Source: Marinilactibacillus kalidii
GTDB lineage: Bacteria; Bacillota; Bacilli; Lactobacillales; Carnobacteriaceae_A
Length of the DNA stretch: 64,000 nt
Direction: 5' to 3'
NCBI RefSeq assembly: GCF_017599325.1
Contig: NZ_JAGFVM010000005.1
Span: 41,007 to 105,006, forward strand
Shown here: positions 63,917-64,000 of the stretch, one piece after another
Position numbering within the stretch: the first letter of the stretch is position 1
How the letters are laid out: each line of letters begins with the position of its first letter
The notes under the pieces: model-generated
Told to the model about the DNA's origin: nothing
The model's input: only the letters and a program-made list of their open reading frames with translations
The model's database searches: none
Position numbers and translations under genes: made by a program

Positions 63917-64000
63917 GTAGGAGGTAAATCATTAGTTGATTTACCGTCCTCTCACACCACCGTGCGTACGGTTCCGTACACGGCGGTTCAATACCTTGCG
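63917..64000 (-). mobile_element. Group II intron, 3' end (domains V and VI)
   Basis: In minus sense a stem ACCGCCGTGTACGG / CCGTACGCACGGTGGT (63987-63956) is followed by GTGAGAGG, then a hairpin GGTAAATCA / TGATTTACC with a small loop, and ends CCTAC at 63917. This matches the domain V plus domain VI end of bacterial group II introns, whose 3' end is AY. The rest of the intron, including any LtrA-type reverse transcriptase, lies beyond 64000 on the minus strand. Confidence 0.8.

Overview
The window reads as a chromosomal segment of a low-GC Gram-positive bacterium of the order Lactobacillales. The family content (PepS aminopeptidase, PTS-coupled phospho-beta-glucosidases, a LicT-type antiterminator, lipobox-bearing binding proteins, LmrCD/BmrCD-type exporter, AGGAGG-type ribosome binding sites) fits a lactic acid bacterium, perhaps a Carnobacteriaceae member such as Marinilactibacillus or Alkalibacterium; the genus is a guess. 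Most genes lie on the minus strand. The right edge is cut by the 3' end of a group II intron.

Layout. 1-5.3 kb: a minus-strand operon for a binding protein, an ABC ATPase, a fused two-domain permease, a glycerophosphodiester phosphodiesterase and a partial unknown gene, preceded by a four-repeat array that looks like a PhoP box. 5.5-7.2 kb: a Panacea antitoxin / toxSAS (RelA-SpoT-like) toxin-antitoxin pair bracketed by two copies of a 92-bp terminator-containing repeat. 7.3-11.8 kb: bglG-bglP-bglA beta-glucoside operon with two RAT/terminator switches. 12-14.4 kb: a P1B4-type metal ATPase convergent with an ArsR-family sensor. 14.5-18.2 kb: a second GH1 enzyme plus a PTS IIC, with a GntR/UTRA regulator, a 36-bp perfect palindrome and a cre site. 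18.3-24.5 kb: YdjM-like protein, acyltransferase, methionine aminopeptidase, membrane protein, and three plus-strand redox genes (quinone oxidoreductase, flavodoxin, aldo/keto reductase). 24.8-28.9 kb: CsbB/GtrA/YfhO three-part envelope glycosylation set. 28.9-32.8 kb: ene-reductase, TetR regulator, PepS, GNAT.

32.9-43.5 kb is a beta-1,2-glucooligosaccharide utilisation locus: ABC importer, GH3 beta-glucosidase, GH94 phosphorylase of the 1,2-beta-oligoglucan type and a LacI regulator. The same palindrome (TCGAAACGTTTCGA) lies upstream of the importer gene and of a neighbouring esterase gene. 43.9-51.9 kb is a complete kdpFABC/kdpDE potassium system, including a 29-residue KdpF. 52-58.8 kb holds a second esterase, an OsmC-like protein, a lipoprotein, tRNA-Arg(CCU), a DUF898-like membrane protein bracketed by another duplicated terminator, and a heterodimeric ABC multidrug exporter. 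The exporter has a 330-base leader with a 32-codon leader ORF and an intrinsic terminator. 59-63.9 kb: orphan PTS IIB, Gfo/Idh/MocA oxidoreductase, metallophosphoesterase, small unknown protein, a 700-bp gene-free stretch and an NSS-family sodium symporter.

The most rewarding points are the exporter leader (BmrB-like attenuation), the PanTA module inside duplicated terminators, the beta-1,2-glucan regulon extended to an esterase, and the recurrent theme of duplicated terminator sequences around cargo genes. All functions are inferred from sequence reading without database searches.
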